From assembly GCA_002338715.1 (NCBI GenBank), contig DDIR01000143.1, forward strand, positions 82,438-96,557: a stretch of DNA of 14,120 bases, given 5' to 3'. The DNA is from Phycisphaerales bacterium UBA1845. GTDB taxonomy: Bacteria; Planctomycetota; Phycisphaerae; UBA1845. Under the pieces are notes generated by a model. That model was not told where the DNA came from. It did not search any database and saw only the letters and a program-made list of their open reading frames with translations. Position numbers and translations under genes: made by a program. Below are positions 1 through 6,490 of the stretch, piece by piece (within the stretch, counting starts at the first letter, position 1; every line of letters starts with the position of its first letter).

Positions 1-100
1 TCCGTCCGCTCGTCTTGCCGCTACCGCTGCCGATGCCTCGACCAATGCGTTTCCGCTTACGGTTCTTACCGGCCAACTTGAGAATGTCTGTCAGATTCAT
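1..100 (-). CDS. rplO: 50S ribosomal protein L15, N-terminal part (gene runs off the window)
   Basis: Large-subunit protein of the spc cluster. Translation from the ATG at 98-100 gives 33 codons beginning MNLTDILKLAGKNRKRKR and continuing with the glycine-rich GRGIGSGSGKTSGR stretch, the typical L15 N-terminus that threads into 23S rRNA. The rest of the gene, about 110-130 residues in most bacteria, lies beyond position 1. It follows rpsE after 96 nt. In most bacteria rpmD (L30) sits here, but the spacer is too short for it. The nearest Shine-Dalgarno-like purines (GGAAAG) lie about 10 nt upstream of the start and are only moderately convincing. Identity is firm from the motif and the position; the length is unknown. 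Confidence 0.93.
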   Translation of the reverse strand, partial: MNLTDILKLAGKNRKRKRIGRGIGSGSGKTSGR

Positions 101-196
101 GACGATTGATCTTTCCAAAACAACCTGAGGCCTTGCGTATTTCAAGGACTCAAACGATTCGAATATGCAACTCGAACCGATGAATACCACTTTCCA
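101..196 (-). other. rpsE-rplO spacer lacking rpmD
   Basis: This 96-nt spacer holds the place where rpmD (L30, about 60 codons) normally sits. No reading frame for an L30-like protein fits. A weak 5-bp inverted repeat (CCTTG...CAAGG, around 132-148) is present without a T-run. Nothing else is recognisable. Confidence 0.75.
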
Positions 197-703
197 CTAC
201 GATGCGAGCGAAACGCCGCGTAGATTCGCAATCTGCTCCCGATCGAACAGACCCTGCAACGCCCTGAACGTGGCCAGGACGAGATTCTTGGGATTGTTCG
301 AACCGTAGCTCTTGGTCAAAACGTCCTTCACGCCAGCCAGTTCCAGCACCGCGCGGACACTGCCTCCCGCGATGATACCGGTACCCTTGCTTGCGGGAAG
401 CATGACAACATGGCTCGCACCGTATCGACCGATGGTGCGATGCGGAATTGTGCCTTTGACCAACCCGACTCTCACCATGCTGCGGGTCGCGATCTTTTTG
501 CCCTTTTCAACGGCTGACGGAACCTCGCGGGCCTTGCCGTATCCGACACCAACGCGACCATGCCGATCGCCCACCACGACCAACGCTGAAAAGCTGAAAC
601 GACGGCCACCGCGTACAACCTTTGCACAGCGGTAGATCTTGACAACGTTGTCTTCCAAGCCACCGTCATCAATTCGCGGCCCTGATGTTTGCATTCGACT
701 CAT
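197..703 (-). CDS. rpsE: 30S ribosomal protein S5
   Basis: Small-subunit protein that helps decoding accuracy and lines the mRNA entry channel. The 168-residue product has the double-stranded-RNA-binding-like N domain at about residues 18-80 (KVVRGGRRFSFSALVVVGD, then VGVGYGKAREVPSAVEKG) and the C domain with GTGIIAGGSVRAVLELAGV at about 107-125. Length matches the family. The ATG start at 701-703 is fixed by a strong Shine-Dalgarno AGGTGA at 711-716 with 7-nt spacing. It follows rplR after 60 nt. No internal anomalies were seen. Confidence 0.97.
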   Translation of the reverse strand: MSRMQTSGPRIDDGGLEDNVVKIYRCAKVVRGGRRFSFSALVVVGDRHGRVGVGYGKAREVPSAVEKGKKIATRSMVRVGLVKGTIPHRTIGRYGASHVVMLPASKGTGIIAGGSVRAVLELAGVKDVLTKSYGSNNPKNLVLATFRALQGLFDREQIANLRGVSLAS

Positions 704-763
704 GGTTTCGTCACCTGTGTGTCTTAAATCACCTGTCGCCAGGAATATCGCTTACGATCGAAA

Positions 764-1126
764 CTAAAACTTCAATCCACCTTCGCGGGCGGCATCGGCC
801 AACGCCTTGACCCGACCGTGATACTGTCGGCCGTTGCGATCGAACGCGACGGCAGTGATGCCTTTGTCCTTGGCGCGTTCGGCCAACATCTTGCCGACCT
901 CAGCCGCCGAGGCGACGTTTCCGCCTTTGCCCTTGCCCATCGCCTTGTCCAGCGAACCGGCGAAGCAAAGGGTCACGCCCTTGTCATCGTCGATAATCTG
1001 GGCGCTGATGTTGCGAAGGCTGCGGGTCACGCTCAGACGCGGACGATCTGCCGTTCCAAAAACGCGCTTGCGGATGCGCCGTTTGCGGCGAGACATTCTT
1101 GTTTGTTTTGCCTTTAGTGCTTGCAT
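764..1126 (-). CDS. rplR: 50S ribosomal protein L18
   Basis: L18 binds 5S rRNA in the central protuberance. I place the start at the ATG at 1124-1126, giving 120 residues ([17 protein letters not shown]...), the family's usual length, with a GGAAG Shine-Dalgarno at 1136-1140 and 9-nt spacing. The basic N-terminus, the [13 protein letters not shown] stretch and the C-terminal [24 protein letters not shown] region are characteristic. The frame stays open upstream to a GTG at 1193-1195. That would add 23 residues (143 in total), including a tandem [10 protein letters not shown] repeat. I consider the extension untranslated, because it has no family counterpart and coincides with a 15-nt duplication in the spacer. 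It follows rplF after about 128 nt. Confidence 0.95.
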   Translation of the reverse strand: MQALKAKQTRMSRRKRRIRKRVFGTADRPRLSVTRSLRNISAQIIDDDKGVTLCFAGSLDKAMGKGKGGNVASAAEVGKMLAERAKDKGITAVAFDRNGRQYHGRVKALADAAREGGLKF

Positions 1127-1138
1127 CTTTTGGTACTT

Positions 1139-1168
1139 CCCAAAATCATTCTTGCCAAAGTCGTTCTT
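1139..1168 (-). repeat. 2 x 15-nt imperfect tandem repeat upstream of rplR
   Basis: On the plus strand CCCAAAATCATTCTT (1139-1153) is followed at once by GCCAAAGTCGTTCTT (1154-1168), 12 of 15 identical. It lies in the rplF-rplR spacer and overlaps the Shine-Dalgarno region of rplR. Read in the rplR frame it would encode a KNDFG duplication, probably not translated. Confidence 0.75.
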
Positions 1169-1254
1169 GTAATTCCCAGCGTCCAGCTCCAGCACCTTCT
1201 CACGTCGGTACGGATGACGCAGCGTTTCATGCCGCCAACAAGCCGGCGTTACGA

Positions 1255-1848
1255 TTAACCGCCAGCGAGCGCCTTACCGGCCTTGCGCTTGACGACCTCG
1301 TCGTGATAGCGAATACCTTTGCCTTTGTACGGCTCGGGCGGACGCGTCTTGCGAATCACTGCCGCGAACTGACCGACCACCTGCTTGTCACAACCGCGGA
1401 TGACCATCTTAGCGGGATCGCTGTCGCCACGGGCAGCCGCCACTTCAACTTCGACCTCGACGCCGTTGGGCACTTCGAACTCGAACTGGTATTTGTTTTT
1501 TCCACCGCGCCCCATGAAACCGCAGTTAAGTTGCAGCTTATTGCCAGCGAGGTTGCAACCGTAACCGGTGCCGTACACATGCAGGCGCTTTTCATAGCCC
1601 TGATTCACGCCGACCACCATGTTGTTGATCATCGCGCGGGCCATCCCGTGCATCGATCGTGCGGTGCGATCATCGCCTTCGCGTCCAACGCGAATGAGCT
1701 TGCCATCGTCTTCGACCGCCACCTGGATGATCGAAGGAATATCGAAGGTCAAATTGCCCTTCGGACCACTGACCTTGACCAGCTTGCCCGCGATTTCGGC
1801 TTTGACGCCGCTCGGGACCGATATTGGTTTTTTTCCAATTCGCGACAT
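1255..1848 (-). CDS. rplF: 50S ribosomal protein L6
   Basis: L6 sits at the base of the stalk near the sarcin-ricin loop and factor-binding site. The product is 197 residues, about 20 more than the usual 175-180. It opens with [15 protein letters not shown] and carries the C-terminal signature [21 protein letters not shown] at about 169-189. The extra length lies in the second alpha-beta repeat: a [13 protein letters not shown] segment near 110-122 replaces the short family loop, and [14 protein letters not shown] near 135-148 is expanded. The ATG at 1846-1848 has an AGGAA Shine-Dalgarno at 1858-1862 (9-nt spacing). It follows rpsH after 152 nt; that spacer carries a tandem repeat. Confidence 0.97.
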   Translation of the reverse strand: MSRIGKKPISVPSGVKAEIAGKLVKVSGPKGNLTFDIPSIIQVAVEDDGKLIRVGREGDDRTARSMHGMARAMINNMVVGVNQGYEKRLHVYGTGYGCNLAGNKLQLNCGFMGRGGKNKYQFEFEVPNGVEVEVEVAAARGDSDPAKMVIRGCDKQVVGQFAAVIRKTRPPEPYKGKGIRYHDEVVKRKAGKALAGG

Positions 1849-1918
1849 GACCTTCGTTTCCTAACGACTGATTCAACCAACGGGCGATACTTTTAAAACA
1901 CGCCTCTTAGGATCCTGT

Positions 1919-2000
1919 CTACTTTCTTGAGTCCCAGATCATTTCCTTAAGAACCAGCTCTATTCCTTTAAGAACCAGATCTATCCTTCAGGAGCCAGAC
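1919..2000 (-). repeat. Four ~20-nt imperfect tandem repeats between rpsH and rplF
   Basis: Starting at the first base after the rpsH stop, the transcribed strand carries four consecutive units of 20-21 nt (2000-1981, 1980-1960, 1959-1940, 1939-1919) with approximate consensus ATCTGGTTCTTAAGGAATAG. A degenerate fifth copy may follow at about 1918-1904. Three of the four units contain an AAGGA core resembling a Shine-Dalgarno, and most end in TAG. Units differ at several positions, so the array is not a recent perfect duplication. Confidence 0.85.
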
Positions 2001-2396
2001 CTAGTAGACGCTGCAAAGGAACTCACCACCGACATTCTTCTGGCGGCATACACGATCACTCAACACGCCCTGGCTCGTCGAGATAATGGCGATTCCAAGA
2101 CCGTCGCAAACGCGCGGCAGTTCCTCACATGACTTATAAACCCGACATCCCGGTTTGGATTCGCGCTTGATCTTATGGATCAGGTCTTCACCACGCGGTC
2201 CATACTTGAGCTGAATGCGAAGCAGGCCCTGCTTGGCATCATCGATCTTATCGAAGCCGATGATATATCCCTCGTCTTTGAGCACCTTGGCGATACCCGC
2301 TTTTACTTTCGAAGCGGGAATCTTCACGGTTTTTTTGCGCACTCGGACCGCGTTACGAATTCGCGTCAACATGTCGGCGACGGGATCACTCCACAT
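2001..2396 (-). CDS. rpsH: 30S ribosomal protein S8
   Basis: S8 is a primary 16S rRNA binder (helix 21) and, in Escherichia coli, the translational repressor of the spc operon. The 131-residue product begins MWSDPVADMLTRIRNA and carries the C-terminal family motif LPRVCDGLGIAIISTSQGVLSDRVCRQKNVGGEFLC at about 93-128. Length is normal. The ATG at 2394-2396 has a strong AGGTGA Shine-Dalgarno at 2403-2408 (6-nt spacing). Another ATG lies just upstream in a different frame and runs into a stop after five codons; I regard it as incidental. It follows rpsN after 142 nt. Confidence 0.97.
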   Translation of the reverse strand: MWSDPVADMLTRIRNAVRVRKKTVKIPASKVKAGIAKVLKDEGYIIGFDKIDDAKQGLLRIQLKYGPRGEDLIHKIKRESKPGCRVYKSCEELPRVCDGLGIAIISTSQGVLSDRVCRQKNVGGEFLCSVY

Positions 2397-2456
2397 TTGT
2401 CATCACCTTTAAATAGCTTCGACTTCGATACAAACTTTGCATCAAACACGCAGTCG

Positions 2457-2484
2457 TGCTGCGTCACTTTTGCTGCGTCACTTT
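2457..2484 (-). repeat. Perfect 2 x 14-nt tandem duplication between rpsN and rpsH
   Basis: On the plus strand TGCTGCGTCACTTT occurs twice back to back (2457-2470 and 2471-2484). On the transcribed strand each unit reads AAAGTGACGCAGCA. It lies mid-spacer, about 60 nt upstream of the rpsH start. No function is evident. Confidence 0.9.
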
Positions 2485-2538
2485 TCCTGGCTGATCAACG
2501 AATCTCCGGCGAATAAGCAATCCCGCCGAATTCGCGAT

Positions 2539-2724
2539 CTACCAACTTGCCTTCTTCACTCCGGGGATCATGCCCTTGTGGGCCAACTCCCGAAAGCAGA
2601 TGCGGCAGATCTGAAACTTCTGGTAAACGGCACGTGAGCGCCCGCACAGCTGACAACGGCGGACAAGCCGACTTGAAAACTTCGGCTTTTGCTTGGCCTT
2701 ATGAATCCATGCAGTTGATGCCAT
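2539..2724 (-). CDS. rpsN: 30S ribosomal protein S14, zinc-binding (type Z)
   Basis: The 61-residue product is the short form of S14, which lies in the 30S head near the decoding region. Four cysteines in two CxxC pairs (CQLC at 24-27, CRIC at 40-43) form the zinc ribbon expected of the C+ version, followed by the conserved [18 protein letters not shown] tail. The ATG at 2722-2724 follows the rplE TAG with no intervening base. Its strong Shine-Dalgarno GAGGAG (2734-2739, 9-nt spacing) lies inside the rplE coding end. This is the only abutting pair in the cluster and suggests translational coupling to rplE. Cellular zinc would be needed for folding (family knowledge). Confidence 0.97.
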   Translation of the reverse strand: MASTAWIHKAKQKPKFSSRLVRRCQLCGRSRAVYQKFQICRICFRELAHKGMIPGVKKASW

Positions 2725-3279
2725 CTACTTTTTCTCCTCAGTTCGCTTGAACGGAACACCCAATTCATTGAGCAGGCTGCGGGCGTCGTTGTCGTTGCGA
2801 GCAGTCGTCACAAAGGTGATGTTCATACCCTGACGGGCGGTCACCTTGTCGATATTGATTTCCGGGAAGATCGTCTGGTCGGCGACTCCCATGGAATAGT
2901 TGCCCCGGCCGTCAAAACTCGACGTCTTCAATCCGCGAAAGTCACGCATACGCGGAACGGCGAAGTTGATCAGCCGATCAAGGAACTCGTACATCCGCTT
3001 GCCACGCAACGTCACTTTCGCACCGATCTCGTATCCTTCACGCAACTTGAAGTTCGAGACGCTCATGCGGGCTTTGCAGACCAAAGGCTTTTGACCCGTG
3101 ATCGCAGCCAGTTCCGCCGTCGCGGTCGGAATCAGGTTCTTGTCCTGAATCGCACGACCCAATCCCATCGACACCACGACTTTTTCCATTCGCGGAATCG
3201 CCATCGGATTCTTGATGCCCAAGTCAGCCGACAACTTGGGGGCAATCTCTTTTGTATATCGTTCTTGCAACCGAGCCAT
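2725..3279 (-). CDS. rplE: 50S ribosomal protein L5
   Basis: L5 binds 5S rRNA and contacts the P-site tRNA at the central protuberance. The 184-residue product is of family length. It shows MEKVVVSMGLG at about 31-41, ITGQKPLVCKARMSVSNFKLREG in the first half, then RDFRGLKTSSFDGRGNYSMGVADQTIFPEI, the well-conserved segment, and a TTARNDNDARSLLNELGVPF C-terminus. The ATG at 3277-3279 has only weak purine-rich sequence upstream (GAGAAT, GGG). It follows rplX after a 161-nt spacer and overlaps the ribosome-binding site of rpsN at its 3' end. Confidence 0.97.
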   Translation of the reverse strand: MARLQERYTKEIAPKLSADLGIKNPMAIPRMEKVVVSMGLGRAIQDKNLIPTATAELAAITGQKPLVCKARMSVSNFKLREGYEIGAKVTLRGKRMYEFLDRLINFAVPRMRDFRGLKTSSFDGRGNYSMGVADQTIFPEINIDKVTARQGMNITFVTTARNDNDARSLLNELGVPFKRTEEKK

Positions 3280-3298
3280 CGCTACGACCCATTCTCTA

Positions 3299-3393
3299 AC
3301 TGTCTTACCACTGTCTTGCGGGCGTCCTTACGAATTCGACGCCACCAAATTCAGGAGCAACTTCACCCCTGCGTAAATCGATGCGTAAATCTA
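3299..3393 (-). repeat. Two separate short tandem duplications in the rplX-rplE spacer
   Basis: On the plus strand ACTGTCTTACC (3299-3309) is followed directly by ACTGTCTTGCG (3310-3320), an 11-nt duplication. Further along, TGCGTAAATCGA (3370-3381) is followed directly by TGCGTAAATCTA (3382-3393), a 12-nt duplication with one mismatch. The two are unrelated in sequence but share a 161-nt spacer. Confidence 0.8.
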
Positions 3394-3440
3394 TTCTGGC
3401 AGCCGCCCCTTTGCGGGCGAACTGCAAACCAACCAGAGTC

Positions 3441-3791
3441 TTACTGGTCAACCTTCTTGACCGTGTCGATCACCGTACCACCGACCGTGCGGCGTTCTTT
3501 CTTGATGACCTTGCCCGCACTGTTTCGCGTCACTTCAAAGTGAACCCGCGAACCCTTTTGGGTCTTGGTGTCGACGGGCAGCACGTTTGAAATGTGAATC
3601 GCTGCTTCCTTCTCGACGCGGCCACCTTGCGGATTGCGGCGGTTCGGACGCACATGACGGAACACAACATTCACGCCTTCGACCAAAACCAACTCGCGAA
3701 CCGGATCCACGTGCAGGACTTTGCCCTGTGCACCACGGTGGGCGCCGGAAATCACTTCGACAATCTCGTTTTTCTTGACGTGGCAAGCCAT
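3441..3791 (-). CDS. rplX: 50S ribosomal protein L24
   Basis: L24 is an early-assembling 23S rRNA binder near the exit tunnel. The 116-residue product carries the KOW motif near the N-terminus (VKKNEIVEVISGAHRGAQGKVLHVDP, about 5-30), then GVNVVFRHVRPNRRNPQGGRVEKEAAIHISNVLPVD, typical of the family. It is slightly longer than the 100-105 residues common elsewhere, with the extra residues at the C-terminus. The ATG at 3789-3791 has GAGG about 8 nt upstream. It follows rplN after 64 nt. A 5-bp inverted repeat (3810-3814 with 3822-3826) lies just upstream of the Shine-Dalgarno. Confidence 0.96.
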   Translation of the reverse strand: MACHVKKNEIVEVISGAHRGAQGKVLHVDPVRELVLVEGVNVVFRHVRPNRRNPQGGRVEKEAAIHISNVLPVDTKTQKGSRVHFEVTRNSAGKVIKKERRTVGGTVIDTVKKVDQ

Positions 3792-3855
3792 CAGTCTGCC
3801 TCACTTCCAGGCGGCAATAAACCGCCGATTCCAAACACTGCACAGCGCTCGCTGA

Positions 3856-4272
3856 CTAAACCACTTCTTCCGCAAGCGAGATGATCTTCATAAATCCCTT
3901 GTCGCGAAGTTCTCGGGCTACCGCACCGAAGATTCGCGTTCCACGCGGTTCCTTGTTTTCGTTGATCAGCACGACCGCGTTCGAGTCAAACCGGACATAG
4001 CTGCCATCGCGCCGACGAATCTGCCGCGACGTGCGAACCACGACTCCGCGGGCACGGCGACGCGAGGCACGATCCTTGCGGTCGCTTCCGCCGCTGAAGT
4101 CACTGTTGGGCAGTGCCTTCTTGACGGTGACCATCACGATGTCGCCGATATTGGCTGTCTTGAGCGTGGGCTTGCGCTTGCGGCTACTTCCCTTGCGAAG
4201 GACGTTATAGACCATCGCCCGCTTGGCACCGGTGTTGTCTGCGACATCCACCATCGTTTGCATCTGAATCAT
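3856..4272 (-). CDS. rplN: 50S ribosomal protein L14, enlarged form
   Basis: L14 forms the intersubunit bridge B8 region and is the docking site of the silencing factor RsfS (family knowledge). The product has 138 residues against about 122 usually. The ends are standard: [17 protein letters not shown] at 1-17, and [51 protein letters not shown] to the end. Two insertions account for the excess: one of about 7 residues in the first loop ([12 protein letters not shown] near 29-40) and one of about 9 in the segment normally containing KKGDVVKAVVVRT, here [25 protein letters not shown] at 57-81. Both are basic. The ATG at 4270-4272 follows an AAGGG about 11 nt upstream. Confidence 0.96.
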   Translation of the reverse strand: MIQMQTMVDVADNTGAKRAMVYNVLRKGSSRKRKPTLKTANIGDIVMVTVKKALPNSDFSGGSDRKDRASRRRARGVVVRTSRQIRRRDGSYVRFDSNAVVLINENKEPRGTRIFGAVARELRDKGFMKIISLAEEVV

Positions 4273-4316
4273 GATTCAAACCCTTGATCAGCATTGCTTC
4301 GCTGACTTGCGAACAA

Positions 4317-4332
4317 AGTCGCCCTTGCGACT
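4317..4332. repeat. Small perfect inverted repeat in the rpsQ-rplN spacer
   Basis: AGTCGC (4317-4322), a 4-nt loop, then GCGACT (4327-4332). It forms a 6-bp hairpin on either strand, about 45 nt upstream of rplN. There is no adjacent T-run, so it is unlikely to be an intrinsic terminator. Confidence 0.5.
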
Positions 4333-4381
4333 CTGCTACACCGCATACATCGCAAAATCCAATACTAAGCAGAAACCGACA

Positions 4382-4660
4382 CTACTCTTCGGATTTCTGA
4401 ACAATCCGCACCAAACGCCACGACTTCTGCTTGGAAATCGGACGACAGGCCATCACCTCGACGAGATCGCCAACGTGGGCTTCGTTCTTTTCATCGTGGG
4501 CGTGCAACGTCGTACTCCGGCGGATGATCTTCCCATACTTGGGGTGCGGCTTGGAGTAGCTGTTCGTCACCTTGATCGTCTTGTCACGCGAGTCCGATAC
4601 GACAACGCCCTGACGAATTCGGCGAGTGCTTCGCTTCTCTGATGTCTGCTCTGCTGCCAT
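4382..4660 (-). CDS. rpsQ: 30S ribosomal protein S17
   Basis: S17 is a primary 16S rRNA binder of the 30S body. The 92-residue product shows the OB-fold family pattern: RRIRQGVVVSDSRDKTIKV at about 13-31, HPKYGKIIRRSTTLHAHDEKNEAHVGDLVEV in the middle, and RPISKQKSWRLVRIV near the end. It is about 8 residues longer than average at the N-terminus. The ATG at 4658-4660 has GGAG (4671-4674) about 10 nt upstream. It follows rpmC after 108 nt; that spacer contains CCAGATCA twice, 23 nt apart (4680 and 4703). Confidence 0.96.
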   Translation of the reverse strand: MAAEQTSEKRSTRRIRQGVVVSDSRDKTIKVTNSYSKPHPKYGKIIRRSTTLHAHDEKNEAHVGDLVEVMACRPISKQKSWRLVRIVQKSEE

Positions 4661-4768
4661 CGATGAACTTCTCCAACTTCCAGATCAATACGTCCAAAAC
4701 CACCAGATCAAATACTTAAGATTATTTACATCCAACAAACTTCAGACGACCTGTCCTTTAGAAAGCGC

Positions 4769-5014
4769 TTACGCCTTCTGGTGGGACGCGATGGCCTCAA
4801 GGTGATACTGCTTTTGTTCGATACCCGTCTCACCGCGTTCATTCATCACGGTGAAAACGCGGGCGATGTCACGCTTGGTGTGCGTGATTCGATTGGGATT
4901 CTCGAGTTTTTCAGTCACGGCTTGGGCGCGAAGCTCAAACAAGTGTCGGCGCAAACGATCCAACTCGTTGTGCAACTCTTCGGTCTTCATTTCGCGAAAC
5001 TCTGAAATCTTCAT
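4769..5014 (-). CDS. rpmC: 50S ribosomal protein L29
   Basis: L29 is a small helical protein at the tunnel exit, next to L23, forming part of the docking site for trigger factor and SRP. The 81-residue product begins MKISEFREMKTEELHNELDRLRRHLFELRAQAVTEKLENPNRI, the classic two-helix coiled hairpin, then RDIARVFTVMNERG at about 48-61. The last ~18 residues (GIEQKQYHLEAIASHQKA) extend beyond most homologues. The ATG at 5012-5014 has only a weak upstream purine stretch. It follows rplP after 93 nt, whereas in many bacteria these genes touch or overlap. Confidence 0.95.
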   Translation of the reverse strand: MKISEFREMKTEELHNELDRLRRHLFELRAQAVTEKLENPNRITHTKRDIARVFTVMNERGETGIEQKQYHLEAIASHQKA

Positions 5015-5107
5015 CGCATCTGCCCAAAAACAAATCTCTTCACTGACATCACTCGGGCGCCTCTTACGACCCGCAACCCGACACTCTCAAAACACTTGCC
5101 GCACGCC

Positions 5108-5527
5108 CTAGACTTCGTGGCGCCGCTTCACAAAACGGCACCGATACGGCATCTTGGCACTGATCCGTGCCAACGCCTGGCGGGCGACGCCTTCCTCCAC
5201 GCCGCCGATTTCATAAAGCATCGTGCCGGCGCGAACGCAGGCGACCCATGCTTCCGGTTCGCCCTTACCCTTACCCATACGGGTTTCGAGCGGCTTGGAC
5301 GTGATCGACTTATGCGGGAAGATCCGGATGTAGACCTTGCCCTGGCGATGCAAAAAGTGCGTCGCCGCGATACGACCGGCTTCGATCTGCCGAGCAGTGA
5401 TCCAGCCCGCTTCAAGCACCTGGATTCCGAAATCGCCATATGCAACGGTGTTGCCGCGCGTCGCCCGTGGGCGAATCTTGCCGCGTTGCGACTTACGGAA
5501 CTTTACTCTTTTGGGCATCAATGCCAT
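5108..5527 (-). CDS. rplP: 50S ribosomal protein L16
   Basis: L16 contacts the A-site tRNA elbow and helps organise the peptidyl transferase centre. The 139-residue product has normal length, with [23 protein letters not shown] at about 4-26, the [24 protein letters not shown] region and [41 protein letters not shown]. The ATG at 5525-5527 is supported by a strong GGGGAG Shine-Dalgarno at 5535-5540 (7-nt spacing), so translation probably starts MALMPKRV rather than at the internal Met. It follows rpsC after 80 nt. Confidence 0.97.
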   Translation of the reverse strand: MALMPKRVKFRKSQRGKIRPRATRGNTVAYGDFGIQVLEAGWITARQIEAGRIAATHFLHRQGKVYIRIFPHKSITSKPLETRMGKGKGEPEAWVACVRAGTMLYEIGGVEEGVARQALARISAKMPYRCRFVKRRHEV

Positions 5528-5607
5528 CGGTCAACTCCCCGAATCGTTGTTTTTCTACGACCAAATCTTTACGTCTGTTTCTGCCATTGCGACGATGGGC
5601 GAACGGC

Positions 5608-6303
5608 CTATCCACGCTTGCCGCGGAACTCACGTCTCTGCGGAGCCGCTTCGATCGCGGTCTCATGTCCGTAGCGACCCTTGTACAACCAAACCTTCAC
5701 GCCGATCGTGCCGTAAGTCGTGCGGCTGATGGCATAGCCATAGTCCACATGCGCCTGCAGAGTGTGCAGCGGAATCGATCCGCGGATCAGTTTTTCCTTG
5801 CGGGCCATCTCTGCCCCACCCAGACGTCCCGACACCATGATCTTGACGCCGAGCACCCCGGTGGCCATCGCACTTTCAGCACGCTGCTTGAGCACGCGGC
5901 GGAAACCTGCACGCTTTTTGAGCTGTTCGGCGATCGACTCCGCCACCAGGTTCGCATCGCGATCAGGGGCTTTGATCTCCATGATATTCACGGTGATCTT
6001 GCGATCGATCAGGTCTTCCAATGCTTCCTTGAGCTTGTCGACTTCAGCCCCCTTGGGACCAATCACCAGACCAGGACGAGCAGTGTGCAGCACAACTTTC
6101 ACGTCGTTGCGGGTGCGGTCGATATTGACGCGCGACACCGCCGCATACGGAGGCCGACGATTCAATCGCTCATCGATAAACTTGCGAATCGCAAAGTCCT
6201 CACCGAGGAATTCGCCGAACGCAGCTTTCGGAGCGTACCAACGTGAACGCCACTCCTCGGTAATACCGACGCGAAATCCTAGTGGATGAATCTTCTGTCC
6301 CAC
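5608..6303 (-). CDS. rpsC: 30S ribosomal protein S3
   Basis: S3 lies at the mRNA entry pore and contributes to mRNA unwinding. The 231-residue product starts MGQKIHPLGFRVGI, has a type II KH domain with its GPKG loop at 82-85 (usually GKKG or GRKG), and the C-terminal domain VKIMVSGRLGGAEMARKE with GYAISRTTYGTIGVKVWLYKG. The start is a GTG at 6301-6303 with GGAG at 6310-6313 (6-nt spacing). The short, basic C-terminal tail ends FRGKRG. The 187-nt spacer upstream is the longest in the cluster and holds a 3 x 15-nt repeat. Confidence 0.97.
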   Translation of the reverse strand: MGQKIHPLGFRVGITEEWRSRWYAPKAAFGEFLGEDFAIRKFIDERLNRRPPYAAVSRVNIDRTRNDVKVVLHTARPGLVIGPKGAEVDKLKEALEDLIDRKITVNIMEIKAPDRDANLVAESIAEQLKKRAGFRRVLKQRAESAMATGVLGVKIMVSGRLGGAEMARKEKLIRGSIPLHTLQAHVDYGYAISRTTYGTIGVKVWLYKGRYGHETAIEAAPQRREFRGKRG

Positions 6304-6432
6304 GACACACTCCGCTCGCTGTCGCGCCCGACAGCATCAAGAAAAACTTTCGTCCCACAAGCTCGGTGCGTGCCGGCTGGGGGAGTTTTGAGTCCTATCT
6401 AACAAGCCGCCAAACCAAAACCGACGACCATT

Positions 6433-6477
6433 GCATCACATCTTGCTGCACCACATCTTGCTGCATCACATCTTTTT
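6433..6477 (-). repeat. Three 15-nt tandem repeats between rplV and rpsC
   Basis: Plus-strand units GCATCACATCTTGCT (6433-6447), GCACCACATCTTGCT (6448-6462) and GCATCACATCTTTTT (6463-6477). On the transcribed strand each unit contains AAGATGTGATG or AAGATGTGGTG. Because the unit is a multiple of three, the ATGs fall in one frame: one is an immediate ATG TGA, another a six-codon ATG...TGA. The array starts about 14 nt after the rplV stop. Confidence 0.88.
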
Positions 6478-6490
6478 GTCTTCGACCTGC

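Noticed and set aside
1099..1896. 265-codon plus-strand open frame opposite rplF
   Set aside because: It is a shadow of L6 and the flanking spacers, with low-complexity composition and no supporting signals.
6433..6477. Short repeats as a CRISPR array
   Set aside because: The units are contiguous 15-mers without spacers; there is no array structure and no cas gene.
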